Positions 1 to 9,035 of a stretch of DNA of 64,000 bases are shown in pieces. A program made the translations under genes and the position numbers. Numbering within the stretch: the stretch's first letter is position 1; each line of letters begins with the position of its first letter. Below the pieces are notes generated by a model. The model was not told where the DNA came from. It ran no database searches and saw only the letters and a list, made by a program, of their open reading frames with translations. Source of the stretch: Streptomyces tibetensis (GTDB lineage Bacteria > Actinomycetota > Actinomycetes > Streptomycetales > Streptomycetaceae); the NCBI RefSeq assembly GCF_007655005.1, contig NZ_SZVW01000004.1, positions 310,001 through 374,000 of the forward strand, written 5' to 3'.

Positions 1-1
1 C

Positions 2-340
2 AAGGACGGCAACTTCTCGCTCGCCGCCCACCGTGACGGCCACGGCGCCAAGTTCCACAACATCGACAAGATCGAGAAGGGCGACCCGATCGTCTTCGAG
101 ACGAAGGACAAGTGGTACGTCTACAAGGTCTTCGACATCCTTCCTGAGACCTCGAAGTTCAACGTCAAGGTCCTCTCCCAGGTCCCGGAGGAGTCCGGTA
201 AGAAGAAGCCGGGCCGCTACATCACGCTGACGACCTGCACTCCGGTGTACACGAGCACGTACCGGTACGTGGTGTGGGGGGAGCTGGAGCGCGTGGAGAA
301 GGTGGACGCGGACCGGACACCGCCGAAGGAACTGGGCTGA
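2..340 (+). CDS. Class E sortase, C-terminal part (5' end outside the window)
   Basis: Frame 2 is open from the window edge to the TGA at 338-340 and gives the last 112 residues of a sortase. The catalytic Cys lies in the motif TLTTC, and the expected Arg follows about ten residues later in the strand YTSTYRYVVWGEL. TLTTC is characteristic of actinobacterial class E sortases, which attach LAxTG-type surface proteins (e.g. chaplins) to the peptidoglycan outside the membrane. The catalytic His and the N-terminal membrane segment must lie upstream of the window. It converges on the nuclease gene at 435-1466 with a strong terminator between them. In Streptomyces, class E sortase genes are commonly found beside the pknB/pbpA cluster that follows here. 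Confidence 0.9.
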   Translation, partial: KDGNFSLAAHRDGHGAKFHNIDKIEKGDPIVFETKDKWYVYKVFDILPETSKFNVKVLSQVPEESGKKKPGRYITLTTCTPVYTSTYRYVVWGELERVEKVDADRTPPKELG

Positions 341-379
341 CTGCCTGCTTCGTGGGAGGTGGGCCGCTAGCATGACGGG

Positions 380-419
380 GGCCCGAAGCCGCAACTATCA
401 TTTGCGGCTTCGGGCCTTT
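380..419. terminator. Bidirectional terminator hairpin
   Basis: A perfect 15-bp stem pairs 380-394 with 402-416 around a 7-nt loop, followed by TTT. It lies between the convergent sortase and nuclease genes and can serve both. Confidence 0.85.
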
Positions 420-434
420 GTGGTGGTCGGGTCG

Positions 435-1466
435 TCACTCCAGGACGGTCAGGGCCGCCCCGGCGCTCCATTCCTCCACCAGTCCACGGTGTACGGCGGT
501 GATGCCGCTCTCGGCCGCGATGTTGAGGGCGTCTCGGGTGAAGGGGCATGTCGCCACGAACAGGGCCACCTCGGAGTCGTGGAGGACCTTGGCCGCTCCG
601 AGGAACTTCTGGATCTCGGGGCTGGTGATGGAGAGGTGGGGCGCGAACCTCTTGCACTGGACGACGATGCGCCTCCCGCCGGCGGTGAGCGCGGTGATGT
701 CGATGCCCCGGTCCCTTCCGCCGCCTTGCACGACGACGTTGGTGCAGCCGTCGCGACGCAGCAGCTCGGCGACGTGTTCTTCGAACTCGCGCCCGTTCAT
801 GGCGTCCATGGCGGCCATGACTCCGGCCAGGGGGCGGTCCTCCCGGGGGGCTTCCAGCCGCTGCAGCCGGTTGTGGTGCTGCTTCAGTCGCTTCTCGATG
901 CGCTGGACGCCTGCCCGGAGGGCGGTGAGCTCCCGCCGGTGCTCGCCCGAGGTTTCGATCAGGGCGTTGAACAGGGGGACGACGGTCCTCCCCAGGATGT
1001 GGGTGATGCGCTGGTCGATGCGGGCGTCGAGGGAGGCGGTGTCGGCCGGGGCAGGGTTTTCCACAGGGTGTGTGCGCGCCAGGTACTCCATGTCGAGGAG
1101 GTACACACGCACCTGACGTGCGACTTCGCTGTCTCGGAGCAGCATGGCGATGTTGAGGACGGCGCGTCGGGGGAAGAGTGCGAGGGATCGGGTGCGTGAC
1201 TGGATGCCACTGAGGTTCTTGAAGGACCTCAGTTCTTCGCCGGTGAGCAGCCGGTAGCCGCTGGCTTCCAGCTCGGTTCGGTGGTCCTTGACGAGTGACT
1301 TGATGGCTTCGAGACCGACGTCGAAGTACGACGCCACCATCGCTGTCGTCACGTGCATCCCGTCGGGCAGCAGAGACAGCGCTTTGACCTTGTCGAGCAC
1401 GTCCGTGCGGTCGAGCACGCTGCCGCGCAGGGTCTGTGATTCCAGCAAGGCCGTTTCGTTGATCAC
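435..1466 (-). CDS. Mrr-type restriction endonuclease-like protein with phage-antirepressor-like N-terminus
   Basis: 343 aa. The C-terminal part (about 222-340) is an Mrr_cat nuclease domain: Glu229/Glu230 in GREFEEHVAELL, catalytic Asp256 in GRDRGIDI, and Gln270-x-Lys272 in VVQCKRF, forming a complete D...QxK active site. Residues about 30-130 (motifs LLPDGMHVTTAMVASYF and SLALFPRRAVLNIAMLLRDS) resemble N-terminal DNA-binding regions of Rha/antirepressor-type phage proteins. Residues about 145-205 look like a helical or coiled linker. Mrr-family enzymes usually cut methylated or foreign DNA. No methyltransferase lies nearby, so a modification-dependent role is the simplest inference. The gene stands alone with its own upstream region (1467-1597) after the pknB terminator. 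Confidence 0.8.
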   Translation of the reverse strand: MINETALLESQTLRGSVLDRTDVLDKVKALSLLPDGMHVTTAMVASYFDVGLEAIKSLVKDHRTELEASGYRLLTGEELRSFKNLSGIQSRTRSLALFPRRAVLNIAMLLRDSEVARQVRVYLLDMEYLARTHPVENPAPADTASLDARIDQRITHILGRTVVPLFNALIETSGEHRRELTALRAGVQRIEKRLKQHHNRLQRLEAPREDRPLAGVMAAMDAMNGREFEEHVAELLRRDGCTNVVVQGGGRDRGIDITALTAGGRRIVVQCKRFAPHLSITSPEIQKFLGAAKVLHDSEVALFVATCPFTRDALNIAAESGITAVHRGLVEEWSAGAALTVLE

Positions 1467-1597
1467 GTTCTGTCCTCCGGCTCGTGTGGCCGGGGTGGGT
1501 TCCGATGCCCCACCCCATCCGGTGAACGAGTCGGGACATATGAAGACACGATCGACGGACGCACACTCTTGCGGGGACGTCCTCGGCCGTGAAAGGC

Positions 1598-1629
1598 AGA
1601 GCCCCCGGCCTCTGTGGGCCGGGGGCTCT
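1598..1629. terminator. Terminator downstream of pknB
   Basis: A 13-bp perfect stem (1598-1610 with 1617-1629) around a 6-nt loop lies just after the stop of the leftward pknB gene and closes the fha-pstP-rodA-pbpA-pknB transcription unit. Confidence 0.75.
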
Positions 1630-1657
1630 GTGGGGTGCTGTGCGGTGAGGGGGGGGG

Positions 1658-3691
1658 TCAGTCGTCCTCGTTGCTGCCGTTGAGGCCGCCGAAGATGCCG
1701 CCGTTTCCGCCGCCGCCGCCGTTGTTGTTGTTGCCGCCGTTGTTCCCGAAGCCGACCGTCTGGAGGGTGATCGTCGTCCCCGCGGGGTCGTCGACCTCCT
1801 GGTCGGCGCCGGGGTTCTGGCCGGCGACGAGGGCGTTGTCGCTCTGGTCGCTGCCGCCCGCGAACTGGATGTTGGTGAAGCCGGCCTGCGCGAGGGTCTG
1901 CTTGGCCTGGCCGACCGTCTGGCCGACGACCTGCGGGACCTTGACCTTCTGCTGCTGCTTCTTCTTGCCGATCTGGATGTTCACCGACGAGTTCGGCTCG
2001 ACCGATGTGCCGGCCTGGGGCGTGGTCGCGATGACCTTGCCGACCTGGCTGTCGTCGTCGGTTTCCACCTCGGTGCAGTTGCCGACCAGGTTGCTGGCCT
2101 GCATCTGCTGCTTGGCCTCATCACAGGTCCTGCCGAGCACGTCCGGGACGGTGGACTTCTGTGCCTCCTTGGCGATGATCAGGGTGATCGTGGAGCCCTT
2201 CTCCACCTCTTCGCCCGTGGTGGGATTCTGCTCCAGGACGGTGCCAGGTTTCTCGGGGGACGTCCGGGTCTTCGTTTCGACCTCGAACTTGTACTTGTCG
2301 CCCGCCAGCTTGTCCTTCGCCTCGTCGAGACTCAGGCCGGTGACGCTGGGCACCGTCACCTTGGGTGCCCCCGTCGACACGACCAGGGAGATGGTGTCGC
2401 CCTTGTTGACCTTCGTCTCGGCGACAGGGTCCTGGGAGCAGATGCTGCCCTTGGCCTCGCTGTCGCAGGGCTTGCTGGAGAAGGTCAGTTTGAGGTCGGA
2501 GTTCTCGGCCAGCTTCTGGGCGCTCTTCTTCGTCTCGCCGACGAAGTTGGGTGCCGGGAGCGTGTCGTTGCTCACGTCGCCGCTGACCGCCCACCGGCCG
2601 ATCAGGATCGCCCCGACCAGGACGAGGATGCCCGCCACCACCAGCAGGATCGTGGAGGTGTTGGACTTGCGCTGCTGCCCGCGGCGTCGGTCCGGGCGGT
2701 CGTCGTAGCCGTAGCCGCCGTCGTCCGGGTTCATCGGCGGAAGCATGGACGTGGCGCCCGCGCCGGAGTCCGCGCGCAAAGCCGTCGTCGGCTGGTCGTC
2801 GGGGTAGCCGCCGTAGCCCACCGCGCCCATCGCGGCCGTCGCGGCGACCGGCTGGCCGTCGAGGCAGGCCTCGATGTCGGCACGCATCTCGTCGGCGGAC
2901 TGGTAGCGGTAGTCCGGGTCCTTGACGAGCGCCTTCAGCACGATCGCGTCCATCTCGGGCGTGATCTCGGGGTCGAAGACGCTCGGGGACTGCGGCTCCT
3001 CGCGGACGTGCTGGTAGGCCACGGCCACCGGGGAGTCGCCGACGAACGGCGGACGGACGGTCAGCAGCTCGTAGAGCAGACAGCCGGTGGAGTACAGGTC
3101 GGAGCGGGCGTCGACCTGCTCGCCCTTGGCCTGCTCCGGCGAGAGGTACTGGGCGGTGCCGATGACCGCGGAGGTCTGCGTCATCGTCATGCCGGAGTCG
3201 CCCATGGCGCGGGCGATGCCGAAGTCCATGACCTTGACCTGGCCGTTGCGCGTCAGCATGACGTTCGCCGGCTTGATGTCGCGGTGGACGATGCCGGCGC
3301 GGTGGGAGTACTCCAGGGCCTGGAGGATGCCGATGGTCATCTCCATGGACCGCTCCGGCAGCAGTTTGCGGCCGGAGTGCAGCAGCTCACGCAGGGTCGA
3401 GCCGTCCACGTACTCCATGACGATGTACGGGATCGACACGTTGTCGATGTAGTCCTCGCCCGTGTCGTAGACCGCGACGATCGCGGGATGGTTGAGCGAG
3501 GCGGCCGACTGGGCCTCCCGGCGGAACCGGGCCTGGAAGGAAGGGTCACGCGCGAGATCCGCGCGCAGCGTCTTCACCGCCACGGTGCGGCCGAGGCGGG
3601 TGTCATGCGCGAGGTAGACCTCCGCCATGCCACCACGCCCGAGCACCTGGCCCAGTTCGTACCGGCCGCCGAGGCGACGCGGCTCTTCCAT
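1658..3691 (-). CDS. pknB: PASTA-domain Ser/Thr protein kinase PknB
   Basis: 677 aa membrane kinase that senses peptidoglycan fragments and phosphorylates cell-wall and division proteins. The kinase domain spans about 11-275: Gly loop GRGGMAEVY, ATP-binding Lys40 in VAVK, catalytic Asp138 in HRDIKPAN, DFG at 156-158, a Thr-rich activation loop (MTMTQTSAVIGT) and SPEQ. A basic and Gly/Asp-rich juxtamembrane region follows, then one membrane helix at about 346-369, then four PASTA repeats (about 375-440, 442-508, 510-580, 582-650). The tail is Gly/Asn-rich and ends in acidic residues. It is the last gene of the leftward envelope operon, 169 bp downstream of pbpA. The gene order fha-pstP-rodA-pbpA-pknB matches mycobacteria and other streptomycetes. 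Confidence 0.95.
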   Translation of the reverse strand: MEEPRRLGGRYELGQVLGRGGMAEVYLAHDTRLGRTVAVKTLRADLARDPSFQARFRREAQSAASLNHPAIVAVYDTGEDYIDNVSIPYIVMEYVDGSTLRELLHSGRKLLPERSMEMTIGILQALEYSHRAGIVHRDIKPANVMLTRNGQVKVMDFGIARAMGDSGMTMTQTSAVIGTAQYLSPEQAKGEQVDARSDLYSTGCLLYELLTVRPPFVGDSPVAVAYQHVREEPQSPSVFDPEITPEMDAIVLKALVKDPDYRYQSADEMRADIEACLDGQPVAATAAMGAVGYGGYPDDQPTTALRADSGAGATSMLPPMNPDDGGYGYDDRPDRRRGQQRKSNTSTILLVVAGILVLVGAILIGRWAVSGDVSNDTLPAPNFVGETKKSAQKLAENSDLKLTFSSKPCDSEAKGSICSQDPVAETKVNKGDTISLVVSTGAPKVTVPSVTGLSLDEAKDKLAGDKYKFEVETKTRTSPEKPGTVLEQNPTTGEEVEKGSTITLIIAKEAQKSTVPDVLGRTCDEAKQQMQASNLVGNCTEVETDDDSQVGKVIATTPQAGTSVEPNSSVNIQIGKKKQQQKVKVPQVVGQTVGQAKQTLAQAGFTNIQFAGGSDQSDNALVAGQNPGADQEVDDPAGTTITLQTVGFGNNGGNNNNGGGGGNGGIFGGLNGSNEDD

Positions 3692-3860
3692 AGCTACCTA
3701 CCAGCCCTCTCCGTCGGTCCCGACCGGCATGCTTGTACGGTCGGAGGCTGCCGTCCGGGCCTACCGTACCCGGCTCGCTTTGTGTGACCTGGCCAAGCCC
3801 GTCAGCCGATACAGGACCGGTATCGCAACGTGCACCGATGTGAAGCAGGCGTGAGCGGGG

Positions 3861-5339
3861 TCACTTCTTGCTGTTGATGACCGCCTCCATCACGTTCCTC
3901 GCGATCGGGGCCGCGAGGCCGCCACCGGAGATGTCGTCACGGACGGCGTTGTCGTCCTCGACGACGACCGCCACGGCGACCGGCGAGCTGCCGTCGTCGC
4001 CCTTGGCGTAGGAGATGAACCACGCGTAGGGGTTCTCGCTGTTGTCGACGCCGTGCTGGGCGGTACCGGTCTTGCCGCCCACCTTGACGCCGTCGATCTT
4101 CGCGTTCGAGCCGGTGCCCTTGTCGACGACCGTCTCCATCATCGACTGCAGGATCTGGGCGTTCTCCGGCGACAGCGGCTGGCTCAGCTCCTCGGGGTCG
4201 GTCTTCGCGATCGGGTCGACGCCGGGCGACTGGAGCTCGTCCACCATGTAGGGCTTCATCAGCTTGCCGTCGTTGGCGACCGCCGAGGCGACCATGGCCA
4301 TCTGCAGCGGGGTCGCGGCGGTGTTGAACTGACCGATCGAGGACAGCGCGGTCTGCGAGGGGTTCATGTCGTCGGAGAAGACCGAGGCGTTGGCGCGGAC
4401 CGGCGTGAAGTGCTCCTCGTCGAAGCCGAACTTCTTGGCCATGTCCAGCATCTTGTCGTTGCCGAGGTCGGCGCCGATCTTGCCGAAGACGGTGTTGCAG
4501 GAGTACTGGAGGGCGACCCGCAGCGTCGCGTTCTTGCAGGGGATGTTGCCCTCGTTGGGCAGCTCGGTGTTGGTACCCGTCATGGTCCACGGGTCCGGCG
4601 AGTCCGTCTTGGCGTCGGCACTCGTGTACTTGCCGTCCTCCAGCGCCGCGGCCGCGGTGACCACCTTGAAGGTGGAGCCGGGCGGGTAGGTCTCGCGCAG
4701 CGCCCGGTTGAGCATCGGGTCGTTCGGGTTGTTCTTCTTCTGCAGCTTCGACCAGGCCCCGCCGTCCTTCGACGTGGAGTTGCCCGCGAAGGACGAGGGG
4801 TCGTAGGACGGGTAGGAGGCGAGCGCCAGGATCTTGCCGGTCGACGGGTCGAGCGCCGCGACGGCGCCCTTGCCGCCCTGCCTCTTCAGGCCGTTGTACG
4901 CGGCCTTCTGGGCGGCGGCGTTCAGCGTCGTGACGACGTTGCCGCCCTGCTGCTTCTTGCCCGTGAGCATGTCGAGCGTGTTGCGGAAGAACAGCCGGTC
5001 GTCGTTGCCGGTGAGGATGCCGTCCTCGATGTTCTCGATCTGGCTGGCGCCGAAGGCCTGCGAGGCGTAGCCGGTGACGGGCGCCCACATGGCGCCGTCC
5101 TTGTAGGTGCGCTTGAACTTGAAGTCGCTGCCCGGCGTCTCGGCGGAACCGGTGATCGGCTTCCCGTCGACGATGATGTCGCCGCGGGGGGAGGCGTAGC
5201 GCTCGATGATGACGCGGCGGTTGTTCTTGTCGGTCCTGAGCTCGTCGGCCTGGACGTACTGGATCCAGTTGTCACGGATCAGCAGGGCCAGGACGAGCAG
5301 GCCGCAGAAGATCGCGATCCGGCGCAGGGGCTTGTTCAT
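3861..5339 (-). CDS. pbpA: Class B penicillin-binding protein PbpA (transpeptidase)
   Basis: 492 aa. A short cytoplasmic start (MNKPLRR) and one N-terminal membrane helix (about 8-22) anchor it outside the membrane. The transpeptidase motifs are complete: SxxK at Ser222-Lys225 (PPGSTFK), SxN at 280-282 (YSCN), and KTG at 423-425 (GGKTGTAQ). It cross-links peptidoglycan in partnership with the SEDS protein encoded just upstream. The ATG at 5339 overlaps the rodA stop in an ATGA arrangement, which fixes the start and suggests translational coupling. The larger open frame upstream is an artefact of high GC. Confidence 0.95.
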   Translation of the reverse strand: MNKPLRRIAIFCGLLVLALLIRDNWIQYVQADELRTDKNNRRVIIERYASPRGDIIVDGKPITGSAETPGSDFKFKRTYKDGAMWAPVTGYASQAFGASQIENIEDGILTGNDDRLFFRNTLDMLTGKKQQGGNVVTTLNAAAQKAAYNGLKRQGGKGAVAALDPSTGKILALASYPSYDPSSFAGNSTSKDGGAWSKLQKKNNPNDPMLNRALRETYPPGSTFKVVTAAAALEDGKYTSADAKTDSPDPWTMTGTNTELPNEGNIPCKNATLRVALQYSCNTVFGKIGADLGNDKMLDMAKKFGFDEEHFTPVRANASVFSDDMNPSQTALSSIGQFNTAATPLQMAMVASAVANDGKLMKPYMVDELQSPGVDPIAKTDPEELSQPLSPENAQILQSMMETVVDKGTGSNAKIDGVKVGGKTGTAQHGVDNSENPYAWFISYAKGDDGSSPVAVAVVVEDDNAVRDDISGGGLAAPIARNVMEAVINSKK

Positions 5340-6793
5340 GACGGGCGGACCACCTGGGTCATCTCGGCGTCGGGGTTGGCGGCGGGAGCGGGGGCCGGGC
5401 GGCGGGCCGTGTCGCTGATCCTCAGCAGGATGCCGATCAGCGCCCAGTTGGCGATCACGGAGGAACCGCCGTACGCCACGAACGGCAGTGTCATACCGGT
5501 CAGCGGGATGAGGCCCATCACACCGCCGGCCACGACGAAGACCTGGAGGGCGAAGGCGCCGGACAGGCCGATGGCGAGCAGCTTGCCGAACGGGTCGCGG
5601 GCCGCGAGGGCGGTGCGCACACCGCGCTCGACGATCAGACCGTAGAGCAGCATGATCGCCATGACGCCGGCCAGGCCCAGCTCCTCGCCGAAGGTGGCGA
5701 GGATGAAGTCGGAGTTGGCGGCGAAGCCGATGAGGTCGGAGTTGCCCTGCCCGAGGCCGGTGCCGAGCGTGCCGCCGGAGCCGAAGGCCCACAGGGCCTG
5801 CATGGCCTGCTCGGAGTGGACGACGCCGTCCTGGACTCCGGCGCGGGAGAGCGCGAACTCGCGCGCCGGGTCGAGCCAGGCCTGCACACGCGTCTGGATG
5901 TGCGGCTCGAAGCTCGCCACGCCGACGGCGCCGACCGCGGACATCAGCAGACCGAAGACGATCCAGCTGGTCCGCTCGGTGGCGACGTACAGCATGATGA
6001 TGAACATCCCGAAGAACAGCAGGGATGTACCGAGGTCGGTCTCGAAGACCAGGATGAGGATCGAGATCGCCCAGACCACGAGGATCGGACCGAGGTCGCG
6101 GCCGCGCGGCAGGTACAGGCCCATGAAGCGGCGGCTGGCCAGGGCCAGGGCGTCTCTCTTGACCATGAGGTAGCCGGCGAAGAACACCGCGAGGACGATC
6201 TTCGCGAACTCGCCGGGCTGGAGCGTGCCGAGGCCGGGGATCTTGATCCAGATCTTGGCGCCGTAGATGTTCGCGCCCAGTCCGGGCACGAGCGGCAGGA
6301 TCAGCAGGAACAGCGCACCGGCCATCGAGATGTATGTGTAGCGCTGCAGGACGCGGTGGTCCTTCAGGAAGATCAGCACGACGACCAGCAGGGCGACGCC
6401 CATCGCGGAGTACAGCAGCTGCCGGGGAGCCGCCTCGACGAACTGCTTGCTCGCCTGCAGCTTCTCCGACTGGTCCAGGCGCCAGATGATGACCAGTCCG
6501 AGCCCGTTGAGCAGGGTCGCCAGCGGCAGCATCAGCGGGTCGGCGTACGGCGCGAACTTCCGTACGGCGAGATGGCCGACGCCCGCGAGCAGTCCGAGCC
6601 CGAGCCCGTAGCTCAGCAGGCCCGGCGGCACCGAGTCGTGGAGGGCCAGGCCGACGTTGGCGTAGGCGAACACCGGGATGACGACGGCGAACACCAGCAG
6701 CGCGAGCTCGGTGTTGCGCCGGCTCGGCGCGCCGATGGCGCCGATCGTGGACGTGTGGTGCGTCGGCGAGTGCGACGTATTCGTACCGCTCAT
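5336..6793 (-). CDS. rodA: SEDS peptidoglycan glycosyltransferase (RodA/FtsW family)
   Basis: 485 aa polytopic membrane protein with about ten hydrophobic segments and cytoplasmic, charged N- and C-termini. Family motifs include the region LGTLQPGEFAKIVLAVFFAGYL, the loop with FETDLGTSLLFFGMF, and the C-terminal FVVAGGVMGLIPLTGMTLPFVAYGGSS typical of SEDS proteins. It polymerises lipid II into glycan strands and works with the class B PBP encoded next. The pstP stop lies 22 bp upstream. RodA and FtsW cannot be fully separated by eye; coupling to pbpA rather than ftsI favours the RodA-like paralogue of this operon. Confidence 0.93.
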   Translation of the reverse strand: MSGTNTSHSPTHHTSTIGAIGAPSRRNTELALLVFAVVIPVFAYANVGLALHDSVPPGLLSYGLGLGLLAGVGHLAVRKFAPYADPLMLPLATLLNGLGLVIIWRLDQSEKLQASKQFVEAAPRQLLYSAMGVALLVVVLIFLKDHRVLQRYTYISMAGALFLLILPLVPGLGANIYGAKIWIKIPGLGTLQPGEFAKIVLAVFFAGYLMVKRDALALASRRFMGLYLPRGRDLGPILVVWAISILILVFETDLGTSLLFFGMFIIMLYVATERTSWIVFGLLMSAVGAVGVASFEPHIQTRVQAWLDPAREFALSRAGVQDGVVHSEQAMQALWAFGSGGTLGTGLGQGNSDLIGFAANSDFILATFGEELGLAGVMAIMLLYGLIVERGVRTALAARDPFGKLLAIGLSGAFALQVFVVAGGVMGLIPLTGMTLPFVAYGGSSVIANWALIGILLRISDTARRPAPAPAANPDAEMTQVVRPS

Positions 6794-6815
6794 CGTGTGA
6801 CAGGGCCTCTCACGG

Positions 6816-8369
6816 CTACTGCTTACCGCACAGCGAGACGACCTTCTGCTCTTCCTCCGAGAGGCTGGGGCCGGGGCTGGGGGTGGGTGCGGTCGTGGTC
6901 GGGGGCGTGGACTTCTCCGGGGCCGACGGTGAGCCCGACGGGCTGGACGGGTTCGGCGTCGGTGTGGCCTTGGACGTGAAGGAGGCGGGAGTGGTTCCCG
7001 TGGTGCCCCCGGCCTCGCCTTCGCCGGTCTTGGAGTTGTTCTTGCTCTCGGCGTCGCGCCGCTGCGCCTCCTTCTTGCACGCGGAGGCCTGCACCGACAG
7101 TTCCTGGATCTTCGCCTGGGCGTTCTTGAGTCCGCCCTCGGGGATGGTCGCCTCGACCAGCTTCTGCTGGTAGGGCGGCAGGTACTTGAGTTCGATCTCG
7201 GGGTGGTCCTTCTCGACGTCCGAGAGTGAGACCCAGGCCAGGTCCTGGCTGATGCCCCGGTACAGCGCGACGTGCTCGTCCTCGGTGCCGACGTAGTACT
7301 GCGTCTGCGTCCAGCGGTATCCGCCGTAGAGTCCGCCGCCGACGACGGCCAGCGCGAGGGCGGCGTAGAGGGATCTCTTCAGCCAGCTGCCCTTCCTGCG
7401 GCGGGGCTTGGTGAAGTCGTCGTCGCCGTAGTCGAAGCCGGCCGCGGGGATGTAGCCGGTGGTGTCGCCGGAGCCGGGCGGGCCGAACTCGCCGCCTCCG
7501 CCGCCGCGGCCGTGGCGGCCGAGCCCGGAGGCGCGGCCCGCGGGGGTCTGCATGATGCCGTTGTCGTGCAGCTGGTGCTGGTTCTCGGCGACGGCGCCGA
7601 CCACGACGGGGGTGTCGGACAGCTGCCCCGCGAGGGTGTCGCCGGTGTCGAGGTCGAGGACGTCGGCGATGATGACCGTGATGTTGTCCGGGCCGCCGCC
7701 GCGCAGGGCCAGCTCGATCAGGTTCTGGACGGTCTCCTGGGGGCCCTGGTAGCTGGCGAGGGTGTCCTCGAGGGTCTGGTGGGACACCACGCCGGACAGG
7801 CCGTCGGAGCAGATCAGGTAGCGGTCGCCGGCGCGGACCTCGCGGATGGACAGGTCCGGCTCGACGTGGTCGCCGGACCCGAGGGCGCGCATCAGCAGCG
7901 AGCGCTGCGGGTGCGTGGTCGCCTCCTCCTCGGTGATACGGCCCTCGTCGACCAGGCGCTGCACCCAGGTGTGGTCCTGGGTGATCTGGGTGAGGACGCC
8001 GTCGCGGAGCAGGTAGGCGCGCGAGTCGCCGACGTGGACCAGGCCGAGGCGCTGGCCCGTCCACAGCAGGGCGGTCAGGGTCGTCCCCATGCCCTCCAGC
8101 TGGGGGTCGTCCTCGACCATGGAGCGCAGCTGGTCGTTGGCGCGCTGGACCGCGGTGCCGAGCGAGGTGAGGATGTCGGAGCCGGGGACGTCGTCGTCGA
8201 GGGCGACGATGGTGGAGATGGCTTCTGAGGAGGCGACCTCACCGGCCGCCGCGCCGCCCATGCCGTCGGCGATGGCGAGCAGGCGCGGGCCGGCGTATCC
8301 GGAGTCCTCGTTGCCCTCCCGGATCATGCCCTTGTGCGATCCGGCCGCGAAGCGCAGTGACAGACTCAT
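6816..8369 (-). CDS. pstP: PP2C-type Ser/Thr phosphatase PstP
   Basis: 517 aa. The N-terminal PP2C domain (about 1-235) has the metal-binding motifs NEDSGY, IADGMGG, HVGDSRAYL, CSDGLSG and GGPDNITV. A linker and one membrane helix (about 335-355, in the run SLYAALALAVVGGGLYGGY) lead to an extracellular region ending in a Pro/Thr/Ser-rich tail. It reverses phosphorylation by PknB-type kinases. The ATG at 8369 is preceded by GAGGTGCGC and begins MSLSLRFAAGSHKG, where the domain starts; the in-frame ATG 57 nt upstream is less likely. The extracellular Thr/Ser/Pro-rich C-terminus is characteristic of actinobacterial PstP. Confidence 0.93.
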   Translation of the reverse strand: MSLSLRFAAGSHKGMIREGNEDSGYAGPRLLAIADGMGGAAAGEVASSEAISTIVALDDDVPGSDILTSLGTAVQRANDQLRSMVEDDPQLEGMGTTLTALLWTGQRLGLVHVGDSRAYLLRDGVLTQITQDHTWVQRLVDEGRITEEEATTHPQRSLLMRALGSGDHVEPDLSIREVRAGDRYLICSDGLSGVVSHQTLEDTLASYQGPQETVQNLIELALRGGGPDNITVIIADVLDLDTGDTLAGQLSDTPVVVGAVAENQHQLHDNGIMQTPAGRASGLGRHGRGGGGGEFGPPGSGDTTGYIPAAGFDYGDDDFTKPRRRKGSWLKRSLYAALALAVVGGGLYGGYRWTQTQYYVGTEDEHVALYRGISQDLAWVSLSDVEKDHPEIELKYLPPYQQKLVEATIPEGGLKNAQAKIQELSVQASACKKEAQRRDAESKNNSKTGEGEAGGTTGTTPASFTSKATPTPNPSSPSGSPSAPEKSTPPTTTAPTPSPGPSLSEEEQKVVSLCGKQ

Positions 8370-8509
8370 GCGCACCTCGCCTGTCGGCTCCGGGTACAGC
8401 CGGTCGTGTCGAGCCACACTGCCCACCCTCCGGTCGGGAGCGCGCGGGGGGCCGGGGTGGGGCCCGCCACTGCGTGCTCGCTCCGCTCGCGCCTATCCAT
8501 GATGTAGCA

Positions 8510-9025
8510 CTACTTCCGCAGCTCGATGACGGTCTTGCCGATGCGGATCGGCGCGCCCGGTGCAATCGGTGTGGGAGTCGTCAGCCGGGACCGGTCCAGG
8601 TATGTGCCGTTGGTGGAGCCGAGGTCCTCGACGATCCACTGGCCGTCGCGGTCCGGGTAGATCCTGGCATGGCGGCTGGAGGCGTAGTCGTCGTCCAGCA
8701 CGATCGTCGAGTCGTGCGCCCGGCCCAGGGTGATGGTCTGGCCCTGGAGCGCGACCGTGGTGCCGGTGAGGGTGCCTTCGGTCACGACCAGCTTGGTGGG
8801 GGCGTTGCGGCCCCGGCGACCGCCGGCGGGCTGCTGGCGCTGCTGCGGCGGTGCCTGGCGGGCGGCGGCCTGCTGCTGCTGGCGTCCCGCCTCGCGGCGC
8901 GAACCGCGCTGGGTGACACGCGTACCGAAAAGGTCGCTGCGGATGACCTGCACGGCCACGATCACGAACAGCCACAGTACGGCCAGGAAACCCAGCCGCA
9001 TGACCGTGAGGGTCAGCTCTGACAT
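8510..9025 (-). CDS. fhaB: FHA-domain membrane protein FhaB (FipA-like)
   Basis: 171 aa. One N-terminal membrane helix (about 8-27) is followed by an Arg/Gln-rich linker and a C-terminal FHA domain (about 80-171) with the phosphothreonine-binding features LGR, SSRHARI and DLGSTNGTYLD. FHA domains read Thr-phosphorylated partners, here likely substrates of PknB and PstP. The start at 9025 lies 10 bp from the end of fhaA. A GAGCGGAGCGAGCACGC-type spacer of 140 bp separates it from pstP. Confidence 0.92.
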   Translation of the reverse strand: MSELTLTVMRLGFLAVLWLFVIVAVQVIRSDLFGTRVTQRGSRREAGRQQQQAAARQAPPQQRQQPAGGRRGRNAPTKLVVTEGTLTGTTVALQGQTITLGRAHDSTIVLDDDYASSRHARIYPDRDGQWIVEDLGSTNGTYLDRSRLTTPTPIAPGAPIRIGKTVIELRK

Positions 9026-9035
9026 TGCCCCCGCT

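Noticed and set aside
3861..5792. pbpA extended upstream to 5792
   Set aside because: The extra part is antisense-like shadow of rodA in another frame; the ATGA overlap at 5339 and the MNKPLRR start fit the family.
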